Positions 1 through 9,073 of a DNA stretch of 64,000 nt are shown in pieces (within the stretch, counting starts at the first letter, position 1; each line of letters starts with the position of its first letter). Origin of the DNA: Bacteroidales bacterium (lineage in GTDB: Bacteria; Bacteroidota; Bacteroidia; Bacteroidales; Marinilabiliaceae); NCBI GenBank assembly GCA_003249255.1, contig QKJP01000008.1, forward strand, positions 1 to 64,000, in the 5' to 3' direction. Below the pieces are notes generated by a model, which was not told the DNA's origin, ran no database searches, and saw nothing but the letters and a program-made list of their open reading frames with translations. A program made the translations under genes and the position numbers.

Positions 1-189
1 TAAAGAAGATTCATCTTTGAAGAAAAAAGATAATTCTGCAATAAATTACAACATCATGCTAAAGCTTGCTTTGGCTATGCTCGAGAGGGAAACATCCAAG
101 AAGATCTCTAAACCTGCTAAGAGATTAACAGCTGCTTTGAATGACAAATATAGGGCGAAAATCCTAAATGTTTAAACGCGATTTCCCTG
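1..189 (+). mobile_element. Right end of an ISAs1-type insertion sequence
   Basis: The left edge of the window holds the 3' end of a transposase frame and, 2 bp after its stop, a sequence whose reverse complement starts CAGGGAAATCGCG (177-189). ISAs1 and H-repeat elements end in CAGGG-type terminal inverted repeats, so I place the element end at 189. The DNA beyond it reads straight into a surface-protein frame, so this is an insertion inside a gene. The left end and the target duplication lie outside the window. Confidence 0.65.
2..175 (+). CDS. ISAs1-family transposase, C-terminal fragment (cut by window edge)
   Basis: An open frame runs from the window edge to TAA at 173-175 and encodes 57 residues. 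The pattern KKKDNSAINYNIMLKLAL followed by KRLTAALNDKYRAKILN matches the C-terminal end of ISAs1/H-repeat DDE transposases, where an Asn-rich helix and a KR-basic stretch precede a final D-Y-KIL motif. The catalytic core lies upstream of the window. Family assignment is from motif recognition only; the CAGGG-type inverted repeat just downstream supports it. Confidence 0.7.
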   Translation, partial: KEDSSLKKKDNSAINYNIMLKLALAMLERETSKKISKPAKRLTAALNDKYRAKILNV

Positions 190-1120
190 GGTAGTTAGCA
201 TTTTGGGTGATTCGATATTTTGTCCCGGCCAAAGTGTTTCTTTAATTGGGACAGGAGCCGATGATTATACCTGGACGAATACAAGTACGGGTATTGAAAC
301 TTCAGGTTCCGGTATTAAAGTTAGTTCGCCCGGAGGAACCTATCAAGTGATTGGTCATGCTAACACTGGTTGTGATTCTGAACCAGTCAATTATACGGTA
401 AGAGAATTGCCGGATTTTGATTTATTCTTAGATGGGGACCGTATTTTATGTGAAGGTGATAGTGCAATAATTACGGTTGAATCAGATGAAGCTTTTCTTT
501 GGGACAACGGTTCAAACAGCTCTTCGAGGTTGGTGATTGCACCTCAGACTTGTGTGGTTATTGCCAAAGATGCCTACGGTTGTGTCAAGAAAGATACGGC
601 TCACATTCAAGCAGTACCTCTCCCGGGTGCAGAGATTTTTGTTTCGCGCGATAAAATAAACTACAAAGAAAGTGAAGTCATCTTTACAACTGTGGCAGAA
701 GAGAGTACCAATTACAACTGGATTTTGGGAGATGGAAGTGTTGCCAATGGGGATGAGGTGCTTCATGATTACAATACGGAAAATGAGCCGGAGTATTTTA
801 TTGTTAACTTGGAAGCTGTTACTGACTTTGGATGTTTAAAAAGTTCAAAAGATATTATTAATGTGGTTCCTTACGTGCCCAATGTGTTTTCACCTAATGG
901 CGATGGTGTGAATGATTTGTTTATGCCGGGAGTAGAAACTCAAGTTTTTGATCGCTTTGGTAAAGTACTGTATGAAGGTATGGATGGATGGGATGGAATA
1001 TACAATGGAGAGGCCGTTAGTCAGGATACCTATTTTTATTCATTAACATATCCATTGTATGACATAAAAGGCAATAAGCAGGAGTTTAACGAAAAAGGTT
1101 ATGTGACCCTTGTACGATAA
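190..1120 (+). pseudogene. Gliding motility-associated C-terminal (CHU_C) domain protein, 5' part lost to an IS insertion
   Basis: The frame is open from the transposase stop, across the IS end, to TAA at 1118-1120. It has no signal peptide and no good start codon (first candidate is TTG at 203), although T9SS cargo of this kind always carries a signal peptide. The protein shows Ig/PKD-like modules (GDGSVANGDEVLHDY near residue 176) and ends with the CHU_C/gliding C-terminal domain, marked by VPNVFSPNGDGVNDLF at about residue 230 and FDRFGKVLYEG after it. In intact relatives this domain directs export by the type IX secretion system. The fragment sits 30 bp upstream of a PorP/SprF gene, the usual arrangement of SprB/CHU_C adhesin and partner. 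A residual protein could only be made by reinitiation. Confidence 0.7.
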
Positions 1121-1150
1121 ATTATGCTAACCTTTCCAAAAGCTATTAAA

Positions 1151-2125
1151 ATGAAACTTAATATTAAGCATATATTACTTTGGGGAAGTCTTGTATTAAC
1201 ACAAGGATTTATTTCCCAAACCTTTGCCCAGTCGGATATTAATATGACTACCCACTGGTACAATCGCAGTCAATACAATCCGGCTAACTTGGGTAATAAG
1301 CATTTCTTTAGGGTTTTTTCCAATGTTCGTCAGCAATGGATTGGGGTTAAGGGGGCTCCTAAAGTTTATAATTTAAGCGTAACAGATTATTTGGCTAAGT
1401 ATAATAGTGGAATTGGCATATCGTGTATGGTTGATGATATTGGCGTAACACGTGTGATTAATCCGATGTTGTCTTATGCCTATCATTTAAGGCTAAATCA
1501 AACAGCAGCTCTTAGTTTTGGTATTTCCGGCGGTTTGTTTCGCAGGTCAATCAGAGGCTCTGAGTTTGAAGCTGTGATCGAAAATGATGATGCGGTAAAT
1601 TATTCTAATGAAAGTGTTAGCAAGCCGGATGCACATGCCGGATTGGAGTATTCCAGTCGATTTTTAGATGTAGGCGTATCATCAACACATCTGTTTTCAG
1701 GCAATAATACCGATGATTATTTAAATACCAATCACCAGTTTGCATACTTAATAGTTAAGGATACCCGTCATCAAAAGTTAGATTATTTTATTGGCGCTTA
1801 TGGAATTAACCGTAGCAATATTTTTGTTTACGAAGGGAATGTATTGTTACGGTTAAAGCGTAGTCTGGGCACCGGAAAAGGCTATCAGGAAACAGTAGAT
1901 TTAGGCGTCTCGGTGCGTTCGTCGCGTCAGTTGGCTGCCATTTTTAGCATGCGCTTATCTGATAGTTGGCGAATAGGTTATGCCTTTGAGCATAATTTTA
2001 TCGCAGCGTATGGATTAAACTCCACGCATGAAATATTGGTGGAATTTCGTTTATTCCGCAAAGAAGTTCATCAGTGCAAAGGCGTTCCCATGGTTGACTA
2101 TAAAAAGATAACGGGCAGGAAATAA
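1151..2125 (+). CDS. PorP/SprF family type IX secretion system membrane protein
   Basis: This is an outer-membrane beta-barrel of the PorP/SprF family, which serves T9SS cargo that ends in a CHU_C domain. I choose ATG 1151 because it gives a normal signal peptide (MKLNIKHILLWGSLVLTQ, cleavage after TFAQ); ATG 1124 would add nine residues in front of it. The mature part begins SDINMTTHWYNRSQYNPANLG, close to the family's typical start with an early YNPA-type motif, and continues with FSNVRQQWIGVKGAPKVYN, alternating strands and a barrel-like C-terminus. At about 324 residues it has normal length. It lies directly behind the truncated CHU_C gene and was probably its dedicated partner; it may have lost its client. 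Confidence 0.85.
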   Translation: MKLNIKHILLWGSLVLTQGFISQTFAQSDINMTTHWYNRSQYNPANLGNKHFFRVFSNVRQQWIGVKGAPKVYNLSVTDYLAKYNSGIGISCMVDDIGVTRVINPMLSYAYHLRLNQTAALSFGISGGLFRRSIRGSEFEAVIENDDAVNYSNESVSKPDAHAGLEYSSRFLDVGVSSTHLFSGNNTDDYLNTNHQFAYLIVKDTRHQKLDYFIGAYGINRSNIFVYEGNVLLRLKRSLGTGKGYQETVDLGVSVRSSRQLAAIFSMRLSDSWRIGYAFEHNFIAAYGLNSTHEILVEFRLFRKEVHQCKGVPMVDYKKITGRK

Positions 2126-2769
2126 TAAATCTGATTGCAAACTGAATAATACTGTTGTAAAAAGTTTATTAAGTACTTCTCTTATGATGTTGAAAACTTG
2201 GGGTTTATAGGAAGATGTGTTGGGTGCAATTAATTCAACCCAATGGGTCGCATATTTTATGTCAAATAATGAATTCACGACAATCCGTACATGAGGTTTA
2301 AACCCGGGTTTATATTATATGAATGTTATTATTGAAGCTGGTGCTATCTATACGCTGAAAATCCTCAAAGAATAGCTGAAATACCCTCAGAATATTAGAA
2401 ATCTTGAAGGTGTTGCCATTTTTGGGATATTCAATTGTTTCGACGAAATATTTGCATTTGTAATTAATTAATATCAAAAATTCGACATCATCTCAAAAAT
2501 CAGAACGAACTGAATATTTTGTGCAGATAAACGATACTTGACAGCTGTTTTTTCTACATGGGTCAAGGATGATATTCTGCAGTCAAAGTTTAGTTACATG
2601 TTATAAACTTTAAAAACCCATAATACCCAAAAAAAATGTGTTTTACATGAAGTGTATGTTGCGTAGCGAGCGGATTGAGTCAGTCCTTTTAAGATTTATA
2701 TTCAATGTGTTACGAATTTTATTTTTAAAGCACTTTATTTTAATTGTTTTGGAATAAGAAATAGCTTAA
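2126..2769. other. Intergenic region without recognisable gene
   Basis: AT-rich DNA with stops in all frames. I see no RNA gene, no clear promoter and no recognisable coding remnant. Short minus-strand frames near 2051-2278 overlap the PorP/SprF gene and have no protein-like composition. Confidence 0.5.
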
Positions 2770-3375
2770 CTTATAGTCTTTATCAATTCACGTATTGAAA
2801 TTTTTGAAAGTTTAACTGGGAAATACATCCGATGAAAATTGCATATAGATTCTAAATCAGGAAATTTCTGAGCTGAAGAGAATAATATAAATACAACAAA
2901 AAGATATTGAAAAAAAGTTGAGTAGAGAATCTTGTATTTAATCGATCTTATCAGCACAAAAGATAAACTATACAGAATTGTAGTACATGAACTACATGAT
3001 CTTTTTGATAGTATTTTAGGAATCTACTCAATGATGCTTTTAAGTTTAGTCGTATTGATGTTTCTGCACAATTAAAAAATGATTTTGTTGAGATAACTTT
3101 TAAAGTTAATGGAAAAAGAATAGATGAAGAATTTTCAATAATAATTTTCAATTTAAGGGGTTCTCAGTGCAAGGTGCTGCGCAAGAATATGGTAAAGGAT
3201 TTGAATTATTGTTGCGTTAGGAATTAGTTGAGAGAGAAGGAGGGTAATATGAGTTGGAAGCATTCTTCGTAATGGCATGCCTTCAAGTTTACTATACCTA
3301 TTTCAACTAAAAGCAACAACTAATGAACCTCTTGTTTTAAACTATTATATGGATAAAGGCTATAATTTAGACTAA
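2770..3375 (+). pseudogene. Decayed coding remnants, original function unknown
   Basis: Plus-strand reading frames here look protein-like but are broken by several stops and at least one frameshift. Segments include RIVVHELHDLFDSILGIY (about 2976-3029), then after a shift FSRIDVSAQLKNDFVEITF and VNGKRIDEEFSIIIFN, and a last piece MPSSLLYLFQLKATTNEP from ATG 3277 to TAA 3373-3375. Composition and length fit a former accessory gene, perhaps a toxin or immunity-type protein ahead of the small gene at 3390, but I do not recognise the family. Confidence 0.35.
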
Positions 3376-3389
3376 TAATATTAAAAGAT

Positions 3390-3686
3390 ATGATACCAAA
3401 TAAATTTAAAAACTATTTTTTAGGATCAAATAAATTATTTTTCCCGGAATACGAATTCGTAATTAAATTAAGCTTTCCAAGAGTATTTGTTCGCTTTTTG
3501 CGTGTAGAAGGGTATTATGCTGATTTCGATAAATTCTTTCAGAATGTTGCTGAGGTACAGTATATTGAAGGTCATAAACTCTCTAAGCTAGATGAACGAC
3601 AAATATTAAATGAGATTTGGGATTTTCTTACAATGGAAAAAGATCCCAATAAAGCTGATTTTTATGGTGAAAATGACAAGCAATAA
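3390..3686 (+). CDS. Small hypothetical protein
   Basis: The 98-residue protein is rich in aromatic residues in its first half (YFLGSNKLFFPEYEFVIKL) and acidic and helical in its second half (KLDERQILNEIWDFLTMEK). There is no signal peptide or membrane segment. I do not recognise the family. Composition is normal for a real protein and the frame is intact, in contrast to the decayed frames just upstream, so it may be the surviving member of a degraded accessory pair such as an immunity gene (inference). Confidence 0.45.
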   Translation: MIPNKFKNYFLGSNKLFFPEYEFVIKLSFPRVFVRFLRVEGYYADFDKFFQNVAEVQYIEGHKLSKLDERQILNEIWDFLTMEKDPNKADFYGENDKQ

Positions 3687-4293
3687 GTTTTTGAGGAAAT
3701 TGTGTATGAAAGAATTTTGAACCTAATACAGTGCTAATACCAGTGTCTTTAAAATTTCAATTGATAGGCTGGTTTAAGTAATTTATATATCGTAAGTGTT
3801 TCTATTTTCTGGATTGGATACATTTTGTTTCGTAAAAGACTCGTAATGAGTTTTTAATAGTTAAACTGGCTAATTTTAAATACTCTGTACTCAATTTATT
3901 ACCCATTTTCTACGTATTGGTTTAGTTTGTGCATTTTATGCTACCCTCAATAATACCTTTATATTTATCCTGGCATGTTCTTCTTTTTCCACTTTGGGGA
4001 GACTTTCAGCAATTTATTTTGCTTGAGTTTATTTCGCTTAATCTTATTGTTTTTTTATAATTGAAAAGCCAATTATACTAATTTGGTCTTTTTGTGTCAA
4101 CATTGTTTTCTATGGTTCATTATCCATTTACTTTACTGTTGATATATGCTTCAGGTCTCGAATTGATTTTAGCTTCTGTTTTTGTTCGAAGGTGCAATTT
4201 TTGGGTAATTGGTTTTACACATGGATGAATAGCTAACTTTTAACTTATTTATGTATTTGAGCTTAATTTTTGGTTAGAGCTAATGCTAGGGTT
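3687..4293. other. Intergenic region without recognisable gene
   Basis: Very AT-rich stretch between the small plus-strand gene and the convergent minus-strand pair. I see no gene-like frame, no tRNA and no strong hairpin with a T tract. Confidence 0.5.
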
Positions 4294-5016
4294 TTAAATA
4301 TGAAAAAATCGTTTTAGATCTATTCCTTTTTTAAGTTTATAATGCACAAAAAATAATAAACCGGAAATAGGTATTAATGATGCACCAGTAATTAAACTCC
4401 ACTTTAGAATAATTATTTGATGAGAATAGAGAGATACAAATAACTCAATGCAAAGTAATAGTGTAGCTATAGCTATAAAAATATACGCTAAAATATTGAA
4501 TCCTATTTGATTTGAAATTCGAATTAAGACAAAAATTACAAGTGATAATACATAAACGGATGTAACAATCGGAATTCCTAATTTTATCCCCCAATCATTA
4601 TCTCCATTTAAATAATCTATCGTTAAAAACATCAATATTAAGGATGTCAAGCTGCATATAATCAGAAGCAAAGGTTTTTTTCGAAAAAAGATAGCAATAC
4701 TAATGTTTGCAAAAATGACTAGTGAAGCTATTAAATTATACTTCCCCCAGTTGATGTTGTGGCTTATTATTAAGTTTATAACAAGTGTGATAATAATACC
4801 GGATATCAGAATGATACCGGAGATTTTCCAAATTAGATTTAGCTTTTGAATAAAACTTAAGTTTTCAATTTCATCTATAGTTTTATCCCTGAAATGGGCA
4901 TATTTCTCCTTGGAAATTTTAACTGCTATTGGTTCTTCGCCAGCACTTAGTCCACATAAAGGGCAAAATGCCATATCATCATCTAATTCTACTTCACAAT
5001 TTTTACAATATTCCAT
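4294..5016 (-). CDS. Zinc-ribbon multi-pass membrane protein (DUF6320-like)
   Basis: The 240-residue protein starts with a zinc ribbon (C4-x2-C7 and C18-x2-C21: YCKNCEVELDDDMAFCPLCG), then a short soluble linker, then about five to six hydrophobic segments from residue 60 to 228. This order of ribbon plus membrane helices resembles proteins annotated as DUF6320, which as I recall lie beside acyltransferase or condensation-fold genes. Its start is 9 bp downstream of the stop of the upstream gene on the same strand, so the two form an operon. Function is unknown; it may anchor or regulate the partner enzyme at the membrane (inference). Confidence 0.6.
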   Translation of the reverse strand: MEYCKNCEVELDDDMAFCPLCGLSAGEEPIAVKISKEKYAHFRDKTIDEIENLSFIQKLNLIWKISGIILISGIIITLVINLIISHNINWGKYNLIASLVIFANISIAIFFRKKPLLLIICSLTSLILMFLTIDYLNGDNDWGIKLGIPIVTSVYVLSLVIFVLIRISNQIGFNILAYIFIAIATLLLCIELFVSLYSHQIIILKWSLITGASLIPISGLLFFVHYKLKKGIDLKRFFHI

Positions 5017-5025
5017 AAAGTAATT

Positions 5026-6306
5026 TTAATGTTTAGTAATTCTGATATTTATGCCTTGCATAGATAGAAAGTGAAGATACCTTCTTTCAAATTCTTTGGA
5101 TTTTGTTATGTTACCAAAACTTAAAGTAAGCGTATCCTCATAACCGATGACACCGCAGTTAATCTTGAGATTCTTATTTGGAGGAGGAGGCGAAATTGTG
5201 AAATAATCAACTTTTTTACGGATAGGATCAGGTAGCTCTATTTTCCCCAAATTTGTTAAAACACCACTATACAAATTGGTTCCTTGAGAATGGTATTTAT
5301 AAAAAAGGATTATACTTTTTATCCAAATAGGAATTCCCCTAACCCAAAAATTTCGTTCACTACTTACGTTACGAGATATGATTTTGCTGATTAGTTTTTC
5401 ATCGGTTTCTAGCTTCATTTTATGATATACAATTTTAAGGATCTCATCAAATGAATATTTGCCTAAGCGAAAGTCTATTTCGGGCATAACAAAGAGTGAA
5501 AAATTACGTAGTGATTTGGTAGGATAAATATTTCTAATATTTACCGGTACCTGAATTCTTGCGATCTTACTTGATGAGTAAATTCCATTTTTTTTGTATT
5601 CATGATAGATATCCTGAAGTGTCAACAAATAGACGGCAACCAAATAATCAGTTACGCTTACACCTTTTTCCTTTGCTTTTTGTTTTATTTGCTGAATAGA
5701 TAATATAGCAAATAAAAGATCAAATCGGGGTTTTTTCTTTAAAAGAAAGGGCAAATGAAAAGCTTTGGGTTGTTTTATGACATGAGGAATATTCTCTTTG
5801 AAATACCTGTTGTAAGCGTCTTCAAATTCTTCATTATCAGCTTTCATTGTATAAAAGCTATCTATTTGATCCAAGTGGATAAAACCTTTATCCTGAAAAT
5901 AATATATGAGTATGGATTTCAGAAAGGTTAATAATCCGTAGCCGTCAGTAAGTATGTGCGAAAATTCAGCACTTAACCTATTTTTATGAACTAGAATTCT
6001 CACTAGCAAATTATTTTTAGTCTTCCGGTTAAAGGCTTTGCAAGGAACCGCATCATCATGTTGGATAATTATTTGATCATTGATTTGTTCCAGGTAATGC
6101 CAAAAAAAGCCTTCGTGTAAACTAACTTTGAAATATGGAAATCTTTTTTCAGCACGCTTCACTGCTCTAAAAAGACTACTAATCGTAATTCTTTCTGTTA
6201 AATTGGCAGTAAGCCGTATTACGGTAGTGTTTTCCTTGCTTCTGATAGCCGGGAATATTTTAGCAGCATTGTCTAAAGGTGTCCAAAAAGTGCCTGTGTT
6301 GTTCAT
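5026..6306 (-). CDS. Condensation/alcohol O-acetyltransferase-fold protein
   Basis: The 426-residue protein belongs to the chloramphenicol acetyltransferase-like superfamily that includes NRPS condensation domains and fungal alcohol acetyltransferases. The catalytic HxxxDG motif is present as SHILTDGYG (H117, D121, G122). The N-terminal half has the usual VIRLTANLTERI strand and RAVKRAEKRFPYFK helix, and the C-terminal half includes an SLFVMPEIDFR strand and a TNLGKI segment typical of the second lobe. It has no carrier or adenylation domain, so it is a free-standing acyl transferase or condensing enzyme of unknown substrate. It is first in a two-gene operon with the zinc-ribbon membrane protein. 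Confidence 0.65.
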   Translation of the reverse strand: MNNTGTFWTPLDNAAKIFPAIRSKENTTVIRLTANLTERITISSLFRAVKRAEKRFPYFKVSLHEGFFWHYLEQINDQIIIQHDDAVPCKAFNRKTKNNLLVRILVHKNRLSAEFSHILTDGYGLLTFLKSILIYYFQDKGFIHLDQIDSFYTMKADNEEFEDAYNRYFKENIPHVIKQPKAFHLPFLLKKKPRFDLLFAILSIQQIKQKAKEKGVSVTDYLVAVYLLTLQDIYHEYKKNGIYSSSKIARIQVPVNIRNIYPTKSLRNFSLFVMPEIDFRLGKYSFDEILKIVYHKMKLETDEKLISKIISRNVSSERNFWVRGIPIWIKSIILFYKYHSQGTNLYSGVLTNLGKIELPDPIRKKVDYFTISPPPPNKNLKINCGVIGYEDTLTLSFGNITKSKEFERRYLHFLSMQGINIRITKH

Positions 6307-6473
6307 TATTGGTGAAGGTATTTTTAGAACTTAAAATTTTATTGAGATTATACAATATCAATTAATTATAGTAATTTAAGCAAAATGTGTGACAATTAAT
6401 TTTTAAGTGGTAGTTTTTACCAAGTGTCATTAAGGTTTGTGTAAATGTTGAGGGAGTTTAAGTAAATAGTATC

Positions 6474-7454
6474 ATGGATCAGATTGAAGAAAAAGTTGAG
6501 GAGTTTAAAAAATGGTACCAACAACAACTTACTTACCATCAAAAAGCAATGGGATATTATTGCAATATTATCGAGAATATCGATAAAGTAGATCAAGTTT
6601 TATTTAGAGTTAAATCTTGTGATGAGTGTATTAAAAAGTTCCAAAGTAAATATTTACCTTTTCTGGATGCACATTCCTCGTTTAAAATTCAAGATTATAT
6701 TACAGATCTAATTGGAGTGAGGGCTGTTTGTTATTATTCTGATGATCTTGTTTCGATAAAAAGCAAACTAAAAAAACATTTTAAGGTTGTGGAAACGACC
6801 GATAAAACAAGTTTACTTGAAAAAACCGAAAATCAATTCGGATATAAAGGTCTGCACCTACAGTTAAAGTTAAGAAAAAAGAGAGGTGTAGATAAGAATA
6901 TTGAAGACTATAGTTCGATCGTATTTGAATTGCAGATAAGGACGGTAATTCAGGACGCGTGGAGTATTTTAGATCATAAAATTAAATACAAAAAAAGTAT
7001 ACCGCATAATTTAAAACGAAGAATTAACCGTTTATCAGCTTTATTTGAAATAGCAGATGAAGAATTTCTTAGTATTAAAAAAGAAATATTGCAAGAGGAG
7101 AAAATAATATATGACCGTTTAAGAAAAAAAAGATCTTTAGATACCAATTTGGCACTTGATGTTTTTAGATTCTTATATATCGCCAAAAAGCATTTTCCCG
7201 ACTATAAATTTATTGAATATAAGGTGGATAATTTTGTGCAGGAAATTCTAATTCATAAAACAGATTTTAAAGAGCATGATTTGGAGCATGCAATTGAGGA
7301 GTATCTTTATTTTTCAAACAAAATCGAAAAAGCAGGAAATCAAACTTTAAATCCTTATACTAAAATAAGGTATTGCTTGTACCGATATAATCCTAAATTG
7401 TTTGAAAATATTTTGTCCAGCTACCAAAAAGAAGTCATTAATGATTATATCTGA
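6474..7454 (+). CDS. RelA/SpoT-domain protein (stand-alone alarmone synthetase-like)
   Basis: The first 200 residues form a RelA/SpoT synthetase domain: RVKS (45-48), DLIGVRAV with D78, G81 and R83, GYKGLHL (123-129) in place of GYRSxH, and the signature FELQIRT (E152, Q154, R156). AWSILDHKIKYK (162-173) matches the helix that follows in the family. There is no HD hydrolase domain and no TGS/ACT region, so it is a small synthetase with a helical C-terminal extension of about 125 residues. Such enzymes make (p)ppGpp or act as ToxSAS toxins that modify tRNA or make (pp)pApp. No antitoxin-like gene is adjacent. It lies alone between divergent genes and decayed DNA upstream of the CRISPR locus. 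Confidence 0.75.
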   Translation: MDQIEEKVEEFKKWYQQQLTYHQKAMGYYCNIIENIDKVDQVLFRVKSCDECIKKFQSKYLPFLDAHSSFKIQDYITDLIGVRAVCYYSDDLVSIKSKLKKHFKVVETTDKTSLLEKTENQFGYKGLHLQLKLRKKRGVDKNIEDYSSIVFELQIRTVIQDAWSILDHKIKYKKSIPHNLKRRINRLSALFEIADEEFLSIKKEILQEEKIIYDRLRKKRSLDTNLALDVFRFLYIAKKHFPDYKFIEYKVDNFVQEILIHKTDFKEHDLEHAIEEYLYFSNKIEKAGNQTLNPYTKIRYCLYRYNPKLFENILSSYQKEVINDYI

Positions 7455-8118
7455 TCACATGTGGGTGTGTGCAACATATAGTACGGTATTTAGTAAAAAG
7501 CGATATTTTTTATTGTGAAATCTTGGCGGAACAACACATAATTGATATCCCGATGTTTTCAATACCACTATAGAAGCCAAATGGGTTGATATGAAAATTT
7601 CCATGATGCAAAGACGACGTGTGCACAATTCTTTATAGTTTGATTTAACTTATAATTGTGGAGTGAAAACAGAAGCCTTTTCTGATCTTAATTACGGTGC
7701 TGATAGAATTAGAGCATTTGGGGTTATAACTACAACTTTAAGTTCGGTACAGTTTATGGCTAGATATGGAGAGTGAGTGATTGATGGAATATGAAGGATG
7801 TGTCCGTATGTTTAAATTTGAAGGAGGAAGTCTCCGCAAATAGTTTAATGAATCATCTAATATGGTTGTAGTTATCAATTGAAATGATTGTGTGAAGTTG
7901 AAATTGATAACTGGTTAATATCAGCTAGTCGATTGAAGAATATAGCTTTTTTATATAAAGACAGTGCTTTATCTAGTTTTACCCTGAATATAACTTGCAT
8001 TATTTCAGATTTTTGCTAAAAAAATAGTTGGGTTGGTAATTCTTTTCTACGCCAATTAACTTAAAAATTATTCTATATTATGTAAATTGAGGTTTTCAAT
8101 GTAATAATCAAAAATTAT
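7455..8118. other. Intergenic region with possible coding debris
   Basis: This AT-rich stretch separates the RelA/SpoT-domain gene from the CRISPR locus. Short plus-strand pieces such as DLNYGADRIRAFGVITTTL (about 7689-7745) look protein-like but are stopped on both sides and I cannot name them. No RNA gene or clear promoter is visible. Confidence 0.4.
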
Positions 8119-9036
8119 ATGGAAGATCAACACAAGCTTCAACGTTTATTAGAGATGCTGCTTTACTTGTCAAGCGGTATAAAATATAGCCGGGAAGAAA
8201 TAGCCAAGCGTTTTGATATGGCCGAACGAAGTGTTTATCGTTACATAAAGACTTTTAGAGAGGCGGGTTTTATTATTCCACAACCACTCGATGGTTTGTA
8301 TTATATTGATAAACAAAGTCCTTACTTTAAAGAGATTGACGAGTTACTGCATTTTTCTAAAGAAGAGGCTTACATACTTCAAAAAGCCATTCATAGCATT
8401 AGCAACGAAAACCTCTTAAAGCAGAAGCTGGTTAATAAACTCTATTCTCTTTACAATACAGAAGGGGTTGCAGAAACCATCTTTAAAGCAGAATACAGCA
8501 ACACTATCCATCAACTTAAAAATGCCATAGAGAAAAAGCAAAGAGTCATCTTGTGTGATTATGCTTCGGCCAACAGTAACAACAAGCAAGATCGCTTAGT
8601 AGAACCCTTTGAGTTTACCTCTAACTTTATTGCTGTTTGGGCTTACGATGTGGAGAATAAGTGCTGCAAACAGTTTAAGAATACCCGCATCGATTCGGTT
8701 AAAATACTTTCTGATACGTGGGAGTACGAGCAAGAACATATTCCGGTACAAACCGACGTATTTAGAATTAGTTCTGAAGAAAATATTCCCATAAAGCTTA
8801 AGTTAAGTCTAAGAGCTACAGAGTTATTAAAAGAGGAGTATCCTCTGTCTGAAAAACATATACGTATGGTTGAAGATAACGAATATTACTTCGAAGCATC
8901 GGTTTGTGGTTTCGAAGGAGTAGGGCGTTTTGTGATGGGACTTTCGCATGAAATGGAAGTGATTTATCCCACAGAACTAAAGGATTTTATTAAAAAGAGG
9001 GCAGAAAAAATTTTGAGTGACGGAAGTTGGCAGTAG
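8119..9036 (+). CDS. WYL-domain transcriptional regulator of the CRISPR locus
   Basis: The 305-residue protein has an N-terminal winged helix-turn-helix (REEIAKRFDMAERSVYRYI, residues 21-39) and a central WYL domain (EPFEFTSNFIAVWAYD, about 156-171), followed by a C-terminal extension. WYL regulators often control defence loci and sense nucleic acid or nucleotide ligands. It is the first gene of the CRISPR operon, with the HIRAN gene beginning just after or overlapping its end, so it probably autoregulates the locus (inference). The usual W-Y-L triad is degenerate here, read as I-A-V-W-A-Y, so ligand binding may differ. Confidence 0.8.
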   Translation: MEDQHKLQRLLEMLLYLSSGIKYSREEIAKRFDMAERSVYRYIKTFREAGFIIPQPLDGLYYIDKQSPYFKEIDELLHFSKEEAYILQKAIHSISNENLLKQKLVNKLYSLYNTEGVAETIFKAEYSNTIHQLKNAIEKKQRVILCDYASANSNNKQDRLVEPFEFTSNFIAVWAYDVENKCCKQFKNTRIDSVKILSDTWEYEQEHIPVQTDVFRISSEENIPIKLKLSLRATELLKEEYPLSEKHIRMVEDNEYYFEASVCGFEGVGRFVMGLSHEMEVIYPTELKDFIKKRAEKILSDGSWQ

Positions 9037-9073
9037 TATGTTTTTCCTTTATGCTAAACAAAAACTTTATGCT

